DNA of 64,000 nucleotides, from the NCBI GenBank assembly GCA_945643635.1, contig CALZFC010000091.1, positions 415,001-479,000 of the forward strand. The letters are read 5' to 3'. Under the pieces are notes generated by a model. It searched no databases and had not been told where the DNA came from. It saw only the letters and a list, made by a program, of their open reading frames with translations. This stretch comes from Allodiplogaster sudhausi. Lineage: Eukaryota > Nematoda > Chromadorea > Rhabditida > Diplogasteridae. Both the position numbers and the translations under genes were made by a program. This document shows, piece by piece, positions 1-10,745 of the stretch (position 1 is the stretch's first letter; each line of letters starts with the position of its first letter).

Positions 1-628
1 ATGAAGCAAGAGTAAATAGAAAAAAACTGCAACGTCGTGAGCGAGGTCCACATGAGGGTCCTCTCCGACATGGTAGTGGGGGATCTCATTCAGCGGTGCG
101 ACCCCGACGACGCCATCTTGACCAATTCGGGCATTTCCATACCTGTAAACAACTCAAGTGTTAGGTATTTGACTTGACGTGCTAAAGTCAAGAAAATTTC
201 GAACCACGCCACGTCGCGTAGAATGCAGTCAGCCTCCGTGGTCGCTGTTCGGAACACGGTTGTGTTGAGAGTGCAGAAGCGACATGGCTGACCTTTCGCG
301 AACGACGCCTGCAAAATGGATGAATTAGAACTCGACAGCCGCACTATTCCCTACCTGAATCTGCCTGGCCTCGTTCTGTCCAAGATTATCAGCTACGAAC
401 GTGAGAAGGAAGGGGAAGAAGGTTGTCCTCTTGCCTTGCCAAGACACCTCTACTCCAGACTCGGCCAGCTCTTGCAACTCCATCTCAAGTAAACATGCAT
501 TTTCCAGCGCCTTTGTGAGGGGGAAGCAACTGAAAAACCATACCTTAAGCTGCATGAGGATGGGCAGAAACGAGTATGCGCGGTGGTCACGGGCATTCGC
601 CATTGCGTACAGGAACCTGAATAACAAA

Positions 629-701
<73 letters not shown>

Positions 702-1737
702 CCCACCTAGCAATGATGTTTCGAAATGATAAGAACATTAATTACTTGAAACGCTGGCTTGAAGAGATCGTCGCAGGAAGACCCGCCAGGGAGAAGTAGA
801 CGCACGTCAATGCGTGAAGAGTGGAAGCCTGTCGGAGGCTGCTTGTCGGTGCTACGTCATCCCAGTAGACGATGAGTGGCAAGAGCTGTTTCCCACCGGC
901 AGGTTTCGCAATGTTCTTGTAGCGCCTTCCATCAATGGGGGACATGCTAACATCCGAGGAGTCGTCCGGGTTCAGTTGCAAATGACGTTGCACGTCCGGA
1001 TGATCGAGCGCCGCCGCAATCGAGTCGCGCATGTTGCATGTGTAAAAACCACATTGGCGATCCTCCCGGGCTTGTGTGCCATCGCGCAGTCTTACTGCGT
1101 CGGTGTACGTGCCCATTCTTCGCTCCACGACTGGGATGTATCCACACTCGTCCCGCATGAACGCCTTTCGCCCACAAGCAATTCTGAGCTTCGTTACTCG
1201 CTCTAATGCACTCCGCAAGTCCTCGTCTGTCCGTTCCCGACGTCGCAGATGACATCAACTACCGTATCGACATCGCTTTCGCGCAGAGAAGGGCCGGCAG
1301 TGTCAAAATTGATGACTCGAATCGGTCAAGGAACTGGATACTGCCACCATCCGCATCATCTTCGATCGGCCCGTCACTCCCAGCGTCCTCGCTCGTCTCT
1401 AGTTCTCTCTCTTCTAAATCGTCCAGCTCCATATCCTCTCCAACATCCATATCCTCCTGTTGAATCTCATCGTGAAGATCGAAGACTTGTGGCGCTAGCT
1501 CAGGCTCTGAAAAAGTACAACACTGAAGAAGGATGCTGGTTCAATGATTCATACCATCGCTATGATGCATGCGCAGATGCCTCAAGTAATTCTTATGTTG
1601 TGTGAGGTCTGCCTGTGCGGGCAGCGATGACAACGATACAACAAGTTCTTGACTCCCCGGTGAACCACTGCGTAGTGGTTCGAATGCTCGTCAACATCTT
1701 CAAACTCGAACGCACAGCCATCGACTTCGCATCGCAT
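1..1737 (-). pseudogene. C2H2 zinc-finger transposon-type protein, 3' truncated by window, frameshifted
   Basis: Reading from 1737 downward, a start codon opens two C2H2-like fingers (CEVDGC...H...H, then YRCHRC...LRHLRMHH). The second finger needs a one-base frameshift near 1590. An acidic linker follows (about 1450-1260), then a long open exon (about 1235-747) ending with the core PLIVYWDD and the segment ALTCVYFSLAGLP. Further exons with plausible GT-AG borders carry DHRAYSFLPILMQLK (about 620-561), SWQGKRTTFFPFLLTFVADN (about 530-352) and KGQPCRFCTLN (about 322-140), then APLNEIPHYHVGEDPH running toward base 1. From memory this order resembles a repeat-derived protein family scattered through metazoan genomes; that assignment is recall, not a search. 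The frameshift and a TA microsatellite in one intron suggest a decaying copy. The remainder lies outside the window. Confidence 0.5.
630..698. repeat. (TA)n microsatellite
   Basis: About 34 uninterrupted TA units, in what would be an intron of the minus-strand transposon-type gene. Confidence 0.97.
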
Positions 1738-2220
1738 CTAAACAACACCAGGAAATAGCCCGCAGAGTTGGGTCAACTCCAGCAAGCCCCTTTTTTAGAT
1801 ATAAAAGTAATTTCACATAATTGCATCACATATTAGTTAGGAAACTCCTTTTTCTGGACTCACGGGTAATTTCCAAGGGCCCTGATCTGAAGCAAAGATC
1901 CGGGCCTGCCTGTGAACCCGATAAAAAAATTATGGAAAAAATTAAACGATACAAACTATTGTCAGTGTTTCACATCTTAATTATAAAGTGCATTACAATT
2001 TAAACTGCACATTACATGTGCTCGTAAAATACTTGCAAATGCACAATATCGCAAACAGCATCTCAATTAACAAAAAGAAACAATTATTTGCAATGTCAAG
2101 GACTCGTTTAAGAATCACATCATTCGAGATGCAGTTAAGATTTCTATCAATGCAACTTGTCTTCATGGCGACAAATGCATGTATACCGCGCTTCTCAAGT
2201 ATTTCTTAGAAAAAGTAGCT
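1738..2220. other. No gene seen
   Basis: AT-rich sequence without a convincing exon, splice-site pair or repeat structure on either strand. Confidence 0.5.
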
Positions 2221-3200
2221 TTACTCACCATCACAGAATGAAGAGTCTTCTTGATTCGTCGCGGAGCTCGTGAACAGTGACAGCGTATCTGCCTCCAACT
2301 GAAAGTAAACAGAACTCTAGTAAAAACAAGCCCAAACAACATAAAACCTTTGAAAAATTGTATAAAAACAACGAAAAATATGAACAAGCTTAAAGACGGT
2401 TTCGTTATCATGAATAGTAGGAACATTTTCGACGAGGTGGCGCCAAAACATTGACGCCACCGCATGGAACAACAAAAGCGAAGTTGTTAAAGATAAATCA
2501 TAAGTCAATATACGATTGGCAGTATTAAACCTAGCCCCAACTACTCCTTGATAAGAATTTTATAAATTTCTGAAAGAAGCATAACCCAAAAAAGGAACCT
2601 GAAGATGTGCAGGTTCCTCCAAAAACAAAGGTCCCGGCAGCACTTCTGCAGGCAACGTGGAAGCAATCAACCTTGAAATGAACGGAAAAAGTATTTACGG
2701 CATGCGAAGTGCAAAATTAAACTCAGCCCATCCGAAATTTGAATAAACTATTTTATAAATGTTAGCTGAAAAGGATTTCAAAAATCAATTCTACAACTTT
2801 AACAAGTAGTCTTAACTTAATCCATTACATTTGCAAATCATATCACAATGACAACGCAAACTATATTAAAGGGCAAAAGTACCTTAACACTGGACGTTGA
2901 TCCGGACGAAGACACCGAGACCGTTGACTTCAGCGTGCCCGGGCAGGCGGATGGCGACTGATACACCGATCACCTCAAATACTGAATGTTAAGCAAATGA
3001 AAGGATCTTCATCGAAAATAAACAAGCAGCACTGAGTGCAAAAGGTGGAAATAACATGAGCAAATGTGAGAGTAAAAGTATGAAATAAAAAATTAAACGA
3101 TAACAGCCAGAACAAAAATAAAACCTCAAGAAAAACTCCTGCCGCGGTGAGATCCGTTCGTCAAGGCGGAGCTTCACTTCACGCAGCAGCTATCCACCCG
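2220..3200 (-). other. Possible minus-strand exons of an unidentified gene
   Basis: Several GC-richer islands stand out of AT-rich sequence. Some have minus-strand splice-like borders: one at about 2299-2231 reads LEADTLSLFTSSATNQEDSS between CTTTCAG and GTGAGT, and one at about 2960-2885 reads ACPGTLKSTVSVSSSGS before GTACTT. A third island lies at 2590-2660 and a fourth at 3130-3180. No start, stop or family is recognised, so this may be a low-complexity Ser-rich gene, a non-coding RNA or chance. Confidence 0.2.
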
Positions 3201-3442
3201 AAAAAAAAACAAATCTGAAGCAAGAACTCAATATCAATAGCTATATTCCACAAATAAATGGTGATCATAGAGAAGGCAATGATATACTACTCAAATTAAG
3301 CAAAATAAACACCAAATCCATTCGCATAAAAGCAACGCTGTCAAATTGTATAATCAGCGGAAATAATATTAAGAAGAAATCATACTTTACGGACTACAAA
3401 TCGCTGTAATGTCAGGCGTTTCACCGGTCGGACGCTAGAGCA

Positions 3443-3457
3443 CGAATCTACACTGTA

Positions 3458-3489
<32 letters not shown>

Positions 3490-3979
3490 CATGCGATCGA
3501 TCGCATGCGACCGCACCTGAAAGGCTGCATACACCTTTCTTTCTTTCTCTCATCTTCTTCTTCTCTCTCTCTCTCTCGCCTTCGTTCTCTCTCTCTCTCT
3601 CCTACTCTCTCTTTCTCTGTCTGTCTGTCTGTGTCTGTCTGTCTCTGTCTCTCTCTCTCTCTCTCTCGTATTCTATGCGATCGATCGCATGCGACCGCAC
3701 TTGAAAGGCTGCATACATCTTACTTTCTTTCTCTCGCCTTCTTCTTCTCTCTCTCTCGCCTTCTTTCTCCCCCTCACCCTATTTCTCTCTCTTTCTCCAT
3801 CTGTCTGTCCTTCTGTCTGTCTGTGTCTGTCTGTCTGTCTCTCTCTCTCTCTATCCGCAGCGAGCAAGACAAGGGGGGGGGGTGCATGTATACTCACAAT
3901 GTATGTACAGACAAACAACAAACAAAAAACAAAACTATGGAGATGAGAGAGATGAGAGAGAGAGATGAGAGAGAGAGAT

Positions 3980-4024
<45 letters not shown>

Positions 4025-4060
4025 AGAGATGGAAGCAAATCGCTGCGTATATGTCTCATT
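3443..4060. repeat. CT/GT and GA microsatellite block with a duplicated about 185-bp segment
   Basis: Long CT and CTGT runs (3455-3850) change to GA runs (3935-4025). A segment starting near 3484 is repeated near 3668. Each copy carries a near-perfect palindrome, CATGCGATCGATCGCATG in the first and one base shorter per arm in the second, followed by CGACCGCAC...GAAAGGCTGCATACA. G and C homopolymers occur at about 3872 and 4063. No coding potential is supported. Confidence 0.85.
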
Positions 4061-4187
4061 CACCCCCCCCCCCCTATCACTACGCTATCCAATGCCGAAA
4101 GGTTCACGGGAAGGGGTGGTGGCCTGGTGGTTAACGTGGGAAAATTGCGCGCGGGGGGTGGTGGTTCGGGTCCGGTCAGGAGCAAAA

Positions 4188-4213
4188 TGTCTTTCTCTCT
4201 CTCTCTCTCTCCG
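4188..4213. repeat. Short (CT)n tract
   Basis: Pure CT repeat next to GC-rich sequence; nothing else is visible between 4060 and 4260. Confidence 0.8.
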
Positions 4214-4259
4214 TCTACTTCCAGGTTCAACCAGCGACGACGACTTCCAACATCACACA

Positions 4260-4400
4260 GGATCACAGGTTAGCTAAATTATCGACTTTTGCGAACTTTA
4301 TTGATATTTTATTCTATTTCACTGCTATTTTGTTCACAAAAGGGCCGAAAACAGTGAAATCTGCTGTTCGCAAAAGTGAGATAATTAGCTAACCTGATCC
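4260..4400. mobile_element. Hairpin MITE-like inverted repeat
   Basis: The left arm GGTTAGCTAAATTATCGAC then TTTTGCGAAC (from about 4268) is matched in reverse complement by GTTCGCAAAAGT...ATAATTAGCTAACC at 4362-4394. Both outer ends carry GGATCA/TGATCC. At about 140 bp with no ORF, this fits a non-autonomous inverted-repeat element. Confidence 0.6.
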
Positions 4401-4539
4401 GGAGGATGGTGGGCAGCTATGAAAGAGAGAGAGAGAGGAGAGAACGAGATGATAGTGAGAGAGAGCTTATTTGGGGGGAGGGAGGTTGAAAACGAGGAGC
4501 GGCTGCCGCGGCGAAAAGCGAGCGGCGATTGTTCTTCTG

Positions 4540-4680
4540 GGCAGAACATTGCAGACGAGCATTGGTGCTCCGCTGAGCAGAGCATCAGAATGTTCTCCCA
4601 ATCAGAGCATTTATGCTCCGGAGCCGAAATCAAGAATTAATGCTCCGCTTGAATGCTCGGCTGAGGCGAACATTCCGTTT
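4540..4680. repeat. Imperfect inverted/direct repeats around GAGCAT and ATGCTC
   Basis: GAACATT, GAGCAT and ATGCTCCG motifs recur in both orientations, ending in GAACATTCC. The structure is palindrome-like but diverged, so it may be an old small transposon or a chance cluster. Confidence 0.3.
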
Positions 4681-4879
4681 TGTGTGTCTTTGCGCATGAA
4701 CAGACATGCAGGAATTGGAAGCAGAAAAGATTGTTGGATAAGAACGGGGTAATTAGGCAATATTCTCAAAAAATCATCAGGAGAAGCGTCAAAATCCTGA
4801 AAATAACGATATAAACAATATACTGCTTGAAAATGCAAAAATACATTTCTCAAACCTCATCTCATCTTGATATGTCACT

Positions 4880-5510
4880 AAATATTAGAAATGACCAACT
4901 GTCTCAACGTGCAGCTGGCGCGATATTTCCCGTTAGTTCCGAGTTGGAAGGTGGAGAAGCCGGCCATGACGATATCTCGTGCGAAAGTCTTTAAGAGGCT
5001 GGTGCCGGCAAGCGGAGCGCACAGCTGTTCAACAGGTTTGTAAATTTCACTAATTTATTTAGCTATACTTCCCTTGGTAATTATTATGCGACAACTTTCA
5101 GCGTGTTTGCGGAGTACATACTTTCTTTAAATAAAATAGTTCCTCGGTGAATAAAAAATGTCAACGTTTTCTTTCAAAAAGAATGGCACGAAACCTTGTC
5201 AGTCATGAGTTGCTGATCGGGCTCAGCCACCAGCCGCGTATTGGAAACTTCGGCGCGGCTTGCCCCGAACAGCTCCACGACCTCATGGGAAAGATACGTT
5301 TACGTGAAGTGATATTCGGTGTAAACCTTTTATTTTTGCACATTGACTTTTCTGAAGTTAATAGTAAGTGTGAGAAATGAGATACATGCATAGTTCCGGA
5401 TGGCAATTATGACAAAACAGCTACCCTCATTGGATCCGCGCGCCACGCTTGCAGAATCACGGACGAGGAGGGCGGCCGGCTCGGTTTCCTGAAACAAATT
5501 GTTTCATTTT
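4880..5510 (-). other. Possible downstream exons of the ionotropic-receptor-like gene (ambiguous)
   Basis: Three GC-rich islands (about 5488-5420, 5300-5200, 5030-4890) follow the M1 exon of the receptor-like gene on the same strand. Each has at least one plausible minus-strand acceptor: TTTCAG before GAAACC at 5488, CATGAG near 5300, AACAG near 5034. They are also partly open on the plus strand, and no frame gives an unmistakable pore or S2 domain. They may be decayed continuation exons or an unrelated gene. Confidence 0.2.
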
Positions 5511-6249
5511 ACTTCTAGATACCATGGGATGCTCTTCCCAATGAACGTATTGCAAATTAATTTAATATCTACGGTAAAGCTTGTATTCCGCTGTTCAAGC
5601 CGAGCAATAAATCTCTCTTTTTTGATTTAGTTAATCTCACTGAAAAGTATTACCCCTCCCCCTCTCGCAAGGGCATTGAAAAATTGTACCCCTGGGGTAC
5701 TAATAGAGAAAATATGTCATAACGCCAACTTTACTTCTCAGCCAATTATTATATAGATATGCTTGACCGTGATTCACTCGTCGCAGGGCTGATTGTGAGA
5801 GAAAGCAGGACAAGAGCGAAGCTCTCCATAGTGTATGCGATAACCAAGACGGCTACGAATCCGACTCAGTAAATGAAAATAAGCTTATTAAAAGGATTGC
5901 GCAAGGCTTATTAAAAAGGATTTCGAAAGGATCTTTTTTGCGGTGCAAAAAGGCTGATTAAAAGGATTCTTTTTGCGAAATGCACCATGTGCTTTCTTAA
6001 ATGTCACTAGGTCATGATTTCCACTGCGATTGAAGAGCATTCATGAAACTTTCTTTATTTATTTCTAACAAACGTTAAAAGTGTAAGAAATAATACAATA
6101 ACAGTCTAAAAAGTACAGGTTAGTCAATTAGCAACACATTTAGTACATGGAAGGGCATATTACTCATGAATGATAAGGAAAATCCTAAACTTAAGGTGTT
6201 CATGAGCATGCTTCTGTGTTAATCGATACAATAATATATCCTGAATGCG

Positions 6250-7130
6250 AGAAAAGGGGGAAAAAGATCATGGATTCACTAGTATAGATTGACAAAATAG
6301 AAGAAGAAAGAAAACGGGAACGGGGGACCGCTACAGAAACTGAGGATAGGCTTGGAAGTTAGCAACGAAGAATGGGGAACTCCAATAAGTGGGCACGACT
6401 GGGAAGTGGGAAAAGGTGGCTGCCAGCCAACTCCTCTTCCGAGAGAGTGAACGAGAGGACGAGGGCTCGAGTCGTTGGCGCCGGCGCCGGCGTACCACTG
6501 AGCAGCCGCCGCGACTGCAGCTGCCGAGTTACCACCATCGGATGCATCCGGCGACAGCGAGTGGGCGACTACAATACAGTATCTCACCACGAGATAGTTT
6601 TTCGACCAATTGAAGACAGAATGAAAACACAAGAGGGTGGTGAATATCGATGCTCATGTTCAATTGAAAGACCAACCTTGTACAATGTGGGCGAATGCCT
6701 TCTCGGCAACCGCCGACACCGCGTCTCCGATGCTGCGGGAGAAACGGCCTGAACACTTCTTCGTCCATCTCTCTTGCTCTCTCGCTCTCTCTCTCGCTCT
6801 CTCCATCTCTCTCATCAACTGACTACTCGGCCAATCTCGGAGCTTCCACGGAGCATGAAGACGCGATTCGGGAGGTGACACTGCAATATAAAGCCGGAGT
6901 GTTCCCTCTCCATATCTGCCGTCTCCCTTCCCTTCTCTCATGCAGAACTAAAGTGTTAAAAAGGATTATTAAACATATTTGTAAAAAATAGTTCGTAAAA
7001 CAGACCCCTGAAGCCTGGTCGAAGAGATCTCCGAGTTCGTTCGGGTCGAGGTCAACTTGGTAAGGGCCGAGTTCAATCATTCGACAAAGGAGAGTCGTAT
7101 GGGTGCCAGCTCGGCTGCGAGAGACCTGAA
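6250..7130. other. TE1 interior: possible promoter and exon, unidentified
   Basis: A GC-rich segment at 6370-6760 is open in several frames without a recognisable domain. A (CT)n run lies at 6772-6812 and a TATA-like CAATATAAAGCC near 6885. A plus-strand open stretch at about 7018-7132 reads EEISEFVRVEVNLVRAEF and ends at a good donor (AAGAG before GTAAGT). No family is recognised. Confidence 0.25.
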
Positions 7131-7139
7131 GAGGTAAGT

Positions 7140-7260
7140 GGAAAGCTTGAGAAAGAGAGCGAGAAAGCGAGAGAGATAGAGATTGCGAGAGAAAGAAAGA
7201 TAGAGTGAGCGAGAGAGATTGAGAGAGAGAGCAAATGGAGAGCGAAAGACAAAAGCAAAG
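7140..7260. repeat. GA-rich degenerate microsatellite
   Basis: Imperfect GAGA/GAAA runs inside TE1. Confidence 0.85.
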
Positions 7261-7394
7261 AAATGTCTAACCGTCGGAACTCCTCGGAAACAAGCCTGGC
7301 AGACTGAGAATGTGCGAGATGTGGAAAGGCTCATTGTCAGGCTGTACCGAAAAGGACTGATGCTATCATAAGCTTACAACCTTACCTTACTGAT

Positions 7395-8345
7395 GAGAAT
7401 GAGCAGGCGGCTCTAACTGCGCGATGCGGTCGCGTTGCGTGAGTGAGTGAGCGGGGTTCTCGGCCTCTTTCTTGCGCACATCTCGACCTGGAAACAAGTT
7501 TATTTATGTCATATACCTCGTATTATTTACTGCAAACAAATCCTCAAATAAAAACACAAACTCAGGAAACAAAACAGTGTTAAAAATTTCAAGTATGCCT
7601 AAAGAATAAGAACGCATCGAAACCTACATGGCGTATCCTGCATTGCCGGCAGAGTAGGCTGCAAAGACGAGAAGTTGGCGCGACTCGCTAAACTTGGTCT
7701 TCTTCGTCTTCGAGAGATGAACCTGAACAACGAGTATAAGTTAAATGATACCGAGTGTGTCTTCCTTAAACAAGATAATGATACTGTAGCCAGAATATAC
7801 TGTAAAAAGTCTACAGTAACATATGTGATGCAAGAAAAGAATCACTGAATAAAAGTAAACGAGTTTTTGTCGTTTTAAAAACTCACTGCTTAATATTTAA
7901 AGATAAATGCAAGAAAAAAATGTAAAACAAAACCACCGACTCTGGAACTGCTGCTGGGACTATGGCGGCTCGAGGTGCGTGTTGAAGTGAGCGAGTTTCT
8001 CGGCCTCCTTCTTGCGCACTTCGCTCGATCTAGAAATAAGGTTATTAACAATCATTTCTCTCATGACTTATTCCATACAAATCCTTAAATAAAAACGAAA
8101 AACTCAGTAAACAAAACAACTTAAAAAAAACTAGTCATATTCGGCAGAATGTAAAAGAAATAATACGCCTCCAAACCTGCATGGCGTACACTACATTGCC
8201 GACAAAGTAGCCAGCAAAGATGAGAAGTTGGCCCGACTCGCACAGTCTAGGCCCACCGACCGATGAACAAGAAGAAGAGAGAGGTGCCTGCTTGCTCCAC
8301 TCGTCTACCAACTCCTCCGACTCCTCCAGGCGAGTACTGTGCAAA
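7395..8345 (-). other. Two diverged copies of a small two-exon gene fragment inside TE1
   Basis: Minus-strand segments occur in pairs. Copy 1 has an exon near 7715-7630 containing SESRQLLVFAAYSAGNAGYAM and one near 7490-7395 containing DVRKKEAENPAHS. Copy 2 has CESGQLLIFAGYFVGNVVYA near 8260-8175 and EVRKKEAEKLAHFNTHLEPP then stop near 8030-7965. The order is odd because copy 1 lies entirely downstream of copy 2. The hydrophobic GY.(V/A)GN segment followed by a charged KKEAE helix suggests a small membrane protein. I do not recognise the family. It may be host gene fragments captured by the transposon. Confidence 0.3.
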
Positions 8346-8379
8346 CAGCAAAAAGTTTCAACCTTATGAATGCACTTAA

Positions 8380-9050
8380 TATAAGCTCATACTTCTAATT
8401 CAACTTGAATCAACTATAAAAGGTGTAAACTTCTTTGATTTTATAAAAGCAGCTAGAACTTTATATTTCTCAATTCAACTTGAAACATCCTGATTCAAAA
8501 ATTTAGCTAAAACAAAAAAAGCAAAACCTTATTGTTATCATTCGCATGAAGTTCGCTAGGTGCGACCCCAATTATAGTCGCACTTCGCGTACTGCAGTCA
8601 CCAGATTCAGTTGACGACCTTACTTCATTCTAAAAGGAATAGCATTGGCAATTGCAAAAATATTCACCATAAACTAGCGAAATGAACGACGAGAAGGTTC
8701 TAGTTGCGTCATGGCAACTACGAGAACGGCAGGGTCAGCACCATCCTCTTGAATCCGACAAAAAACAGCAACGTTCGACTTATTATGTAATAGTAAAAAA
8801 AACATTCTCTAATAAAAGCGACACAAGCATGAAAACCTCAAAGGGTACGAGAACTGCCAATCGTGCGAGATGTTCTTGGCTCGCAGCAACAACATCAAAC
8901 TACAGGTAAGATCTGCGACACAGCGTACTTCCCGAATAAAGAAGCTGCTACTTCTATAGTATGTCTATAGGCGCCAAATAAAAAAAAGACAAGTAAAGAG
9001 AAACACGAAAATACATAAAATGAAGAGAATCCACAAGGCCAGCTTTCCAA
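8380..9050. other. TE1 interior, AT-rich, one possible plus-strand exon
   Basis: Mostly AT-rich. A plus-strand stretch near 8825-8906 reads HENLKGYENCQSCEMFLARS and ends at a donor-like CAGGTAAGAT; no acceptor partner is identified. Confidence 0.2.
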
Positions 9051-9263
9051 ATTTCGAAATCTTTTTAATTAGACTTGCAGAATCCTTTTAATAAGCCTTT
9101 TAATAAGCCTTCCTGTTAAAAAGACTTTCGCCCCGCGAAGTCCCATCAAAAAGCCTTTTTTGTTGCACAATCCTTTTGATAGGCCTTTTTTGTCGCACAA
9201 TCCTTTTAATAAGACTTTATTGTCGAACAATCCTTTTAATAAGTTTATTTTCATTTACTGAGG

Positions 9264-9570
9264 AGTAGAAGCGATGGGGAAAAGACGAGAAATTCAGCAA
9301 GCGCCCCTTCAGCGTCCCAGTCGGCTCGTTCATAGTAATTATACTGAAATATATGAATTAAAAGCATTTTATATTATTTAATAAAGGCTGTTGATTTATT
9401 ACGTATATGTACATACATATTTTAATTTGGCCAATATCATTAAAATTGTGATCTTTAGGAGACTGCTATCTAAAAAAAAGCTTGAGCAGACAGACTCAGA
9501 ATTTGTGTATTTGCCTATATCGAAAAATATGCCATACAACTGAATGTACAATATAAATACATACATATAC
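9264..9570. other. Receptor-exon flank and intron
   Basis: Bases 9265-9343 are the 5' part of the interrupted receptor exon (acceptor ATATTTCAG just above 9343). 9344-9570 is the preceding intron, AT-rich with TATGTACATACATAT tracts. Confidence 0.4.
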
Positions 9571-9764
9571 ACAGACGACAGTATGAGTGTAGTGGAAGGC
9601 GGCCATTCGTTCGCTGCTATAAGTTTGCGTTTCTATCAGTCCGTCAAGTTCGCCTTCAGAAACAAAAAAATGAATAAAGATTAAAATTAATATGCTGTTA
9701 CATACTAAGTATATTAATACTATGTAGATAAATATATTTATTTGTATAAATGTTCGTTTATAAT

Positions 9765-9766
9765 AG

Positions 9767-9796
<30 letters not shown>
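9765..9796. repeat. (TA)n microsatellite
   Basis: About 15 TA units, within an intron of the receptor-like gene. Confidence 0.95.
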
Positions 9797-9799
<3 letters not shown>

Positions 9800-10445
9800 T
9801 ACCTGTAATTGTAACAGATCTTATGGAAAAGAAATTATGAAAGAATGACCGGATCAAGAACCTCTCTGAACCATGCCGAGAGCTCCGTCGAAATCGCCGT
9901 TCTCGTTGATCGGTGAGTACCCTCCTGAAGTCATTATGCAACTGATTTCGAGGCAACATTTGTCGTCTCCTAATTGAATATCAAACACTATTTAATTGGA
10001 GAGCGCTTAATTTGATTGAAAAGAAAGATTTGACAGCTTATTTATACTTTATTCCATTATTCTGCTTATTCAGTCCAACCGAATGAGTCGACACTCACGA
10101 ACTCGATGGGAAGCATTCCAACCTCGGCAGCTGCGCTATGCCAAATGTCCACGACGATGCCTCCAAGTTCCGTTGTTCCCTTTTGGAAATTTTGATGCGA
10201 GAGCGTGGGATATTTTTAAAAAAGCAAAAAAAAACTCGACAAATTTGAGAACACAGACCGAGAAGACTGAATTGTAGCGGCTCAGGAGTCAAGTAAATTG
10301 CATAATTAAGAAAAATTAAATCATTCAATCATTCAAGAAGAAAGACAAAATTGAGAGTTTCGTTTAACCTCGAGCTGTCTGAAATTGTGTCTTGTAGATG
10401 AAGGGAAAGGTGACATCGCCTGCGTAGCCAAGGCGGAGGGGCATT

Positions 10446-10745
10446 CTTAAAACGAACTGGACGAGATGCACATTGCTTAACTCTAATAAATTCAGATGTT
10501 AATGAATGAATTAAATTAGGACTTTATAAAAGTTTATAGACGTGAATAGATTTGGCCCAGGAAATATGGTGAATGTTGCTGACCTATCCTGATAAATTGA
10601 ACAAGAAGATAAGCACGTTACGTGCCACTTCTCGAAGGACATAACCTAGCAGAAAATATGTACACTTCCCCTTCTCCTTCTCAAACACTTACTCAGGATA
10701 ATATTTAATGAGGCTCGAACTTGCAAGATAAACATTAAATAATAA
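10446..10745. other. No gene seen
   Basis: AT-rich sequence upstream of the receptor-like exons; no signal peptide or N-terminal exon could be placed. Confidence 0.4.

Larger units (their letters stand above)
5865..9262. mobile_element. 3.4-kb inverted-repeat DNA transposon with subterminal repeat arrays (TE1)
   Basis: The ends are inverted repeats of about 35 bp beginning CTCAGTAAATGAAAATAA (5865-5899 and, reversed, 9228-9262). Flanking bases are GA at 5863-5864 and GA at 9263-9264, consistent with a 2-bp target duplication. Inside each end, a motif close to TTATTAAAAGGATTG recurs several times (5890-5965, 9075-9245), like subterminal binding-site arrays of DNA transposons. No transposase is recognised, so the copy is probably non-autonomous. 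It interrupts a coding exon of the ionotropic-receptor-like gene. Confidence 0.75.
5768..10445 (-). pseudogene. Ionotropic glutamate receptor-like gene, split by a transposon
   Basis: Minus-strand exons give a ligand-binding-domain order typical of iGluR/IR channels. Exon 10445-10369 reads PLRLGYAGDVTFPFIYK; 10180-10080 reads ELGGIVVDIWHSAAAEVG; 9924-9862 reads GYSPINENGDFDGALGMVQR; 9653-9571 reads LIETQTYSSERMAAFHYTHT; 9343-9263 reads EGALAEFLVFSPSLLL. The next codons lie beyond the transposon at 5862-5768 and read GFVAVLVIAYTMESFALVLL, then SLTISP, as expected for M1. Exons 9924-9862 and 9653-9571 keep phase, and the interrupted exon rejoins in frame if the element and one GA copy are removed. 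The phase between the first two exons is not clean, and no N-terminal domain is seen upstream of the satellite. With a 3.4-kb insertion in coding sequence, this allele is presumably non-functional. Confidence 0.6.

Noticed and set aside
3505..4059. Long Leu/Ser-rich and Arg/Glu-rich open frames on both strands
   Set aside because: They are translations of CT/GA microsatellites; no start, splice or domain evidence.
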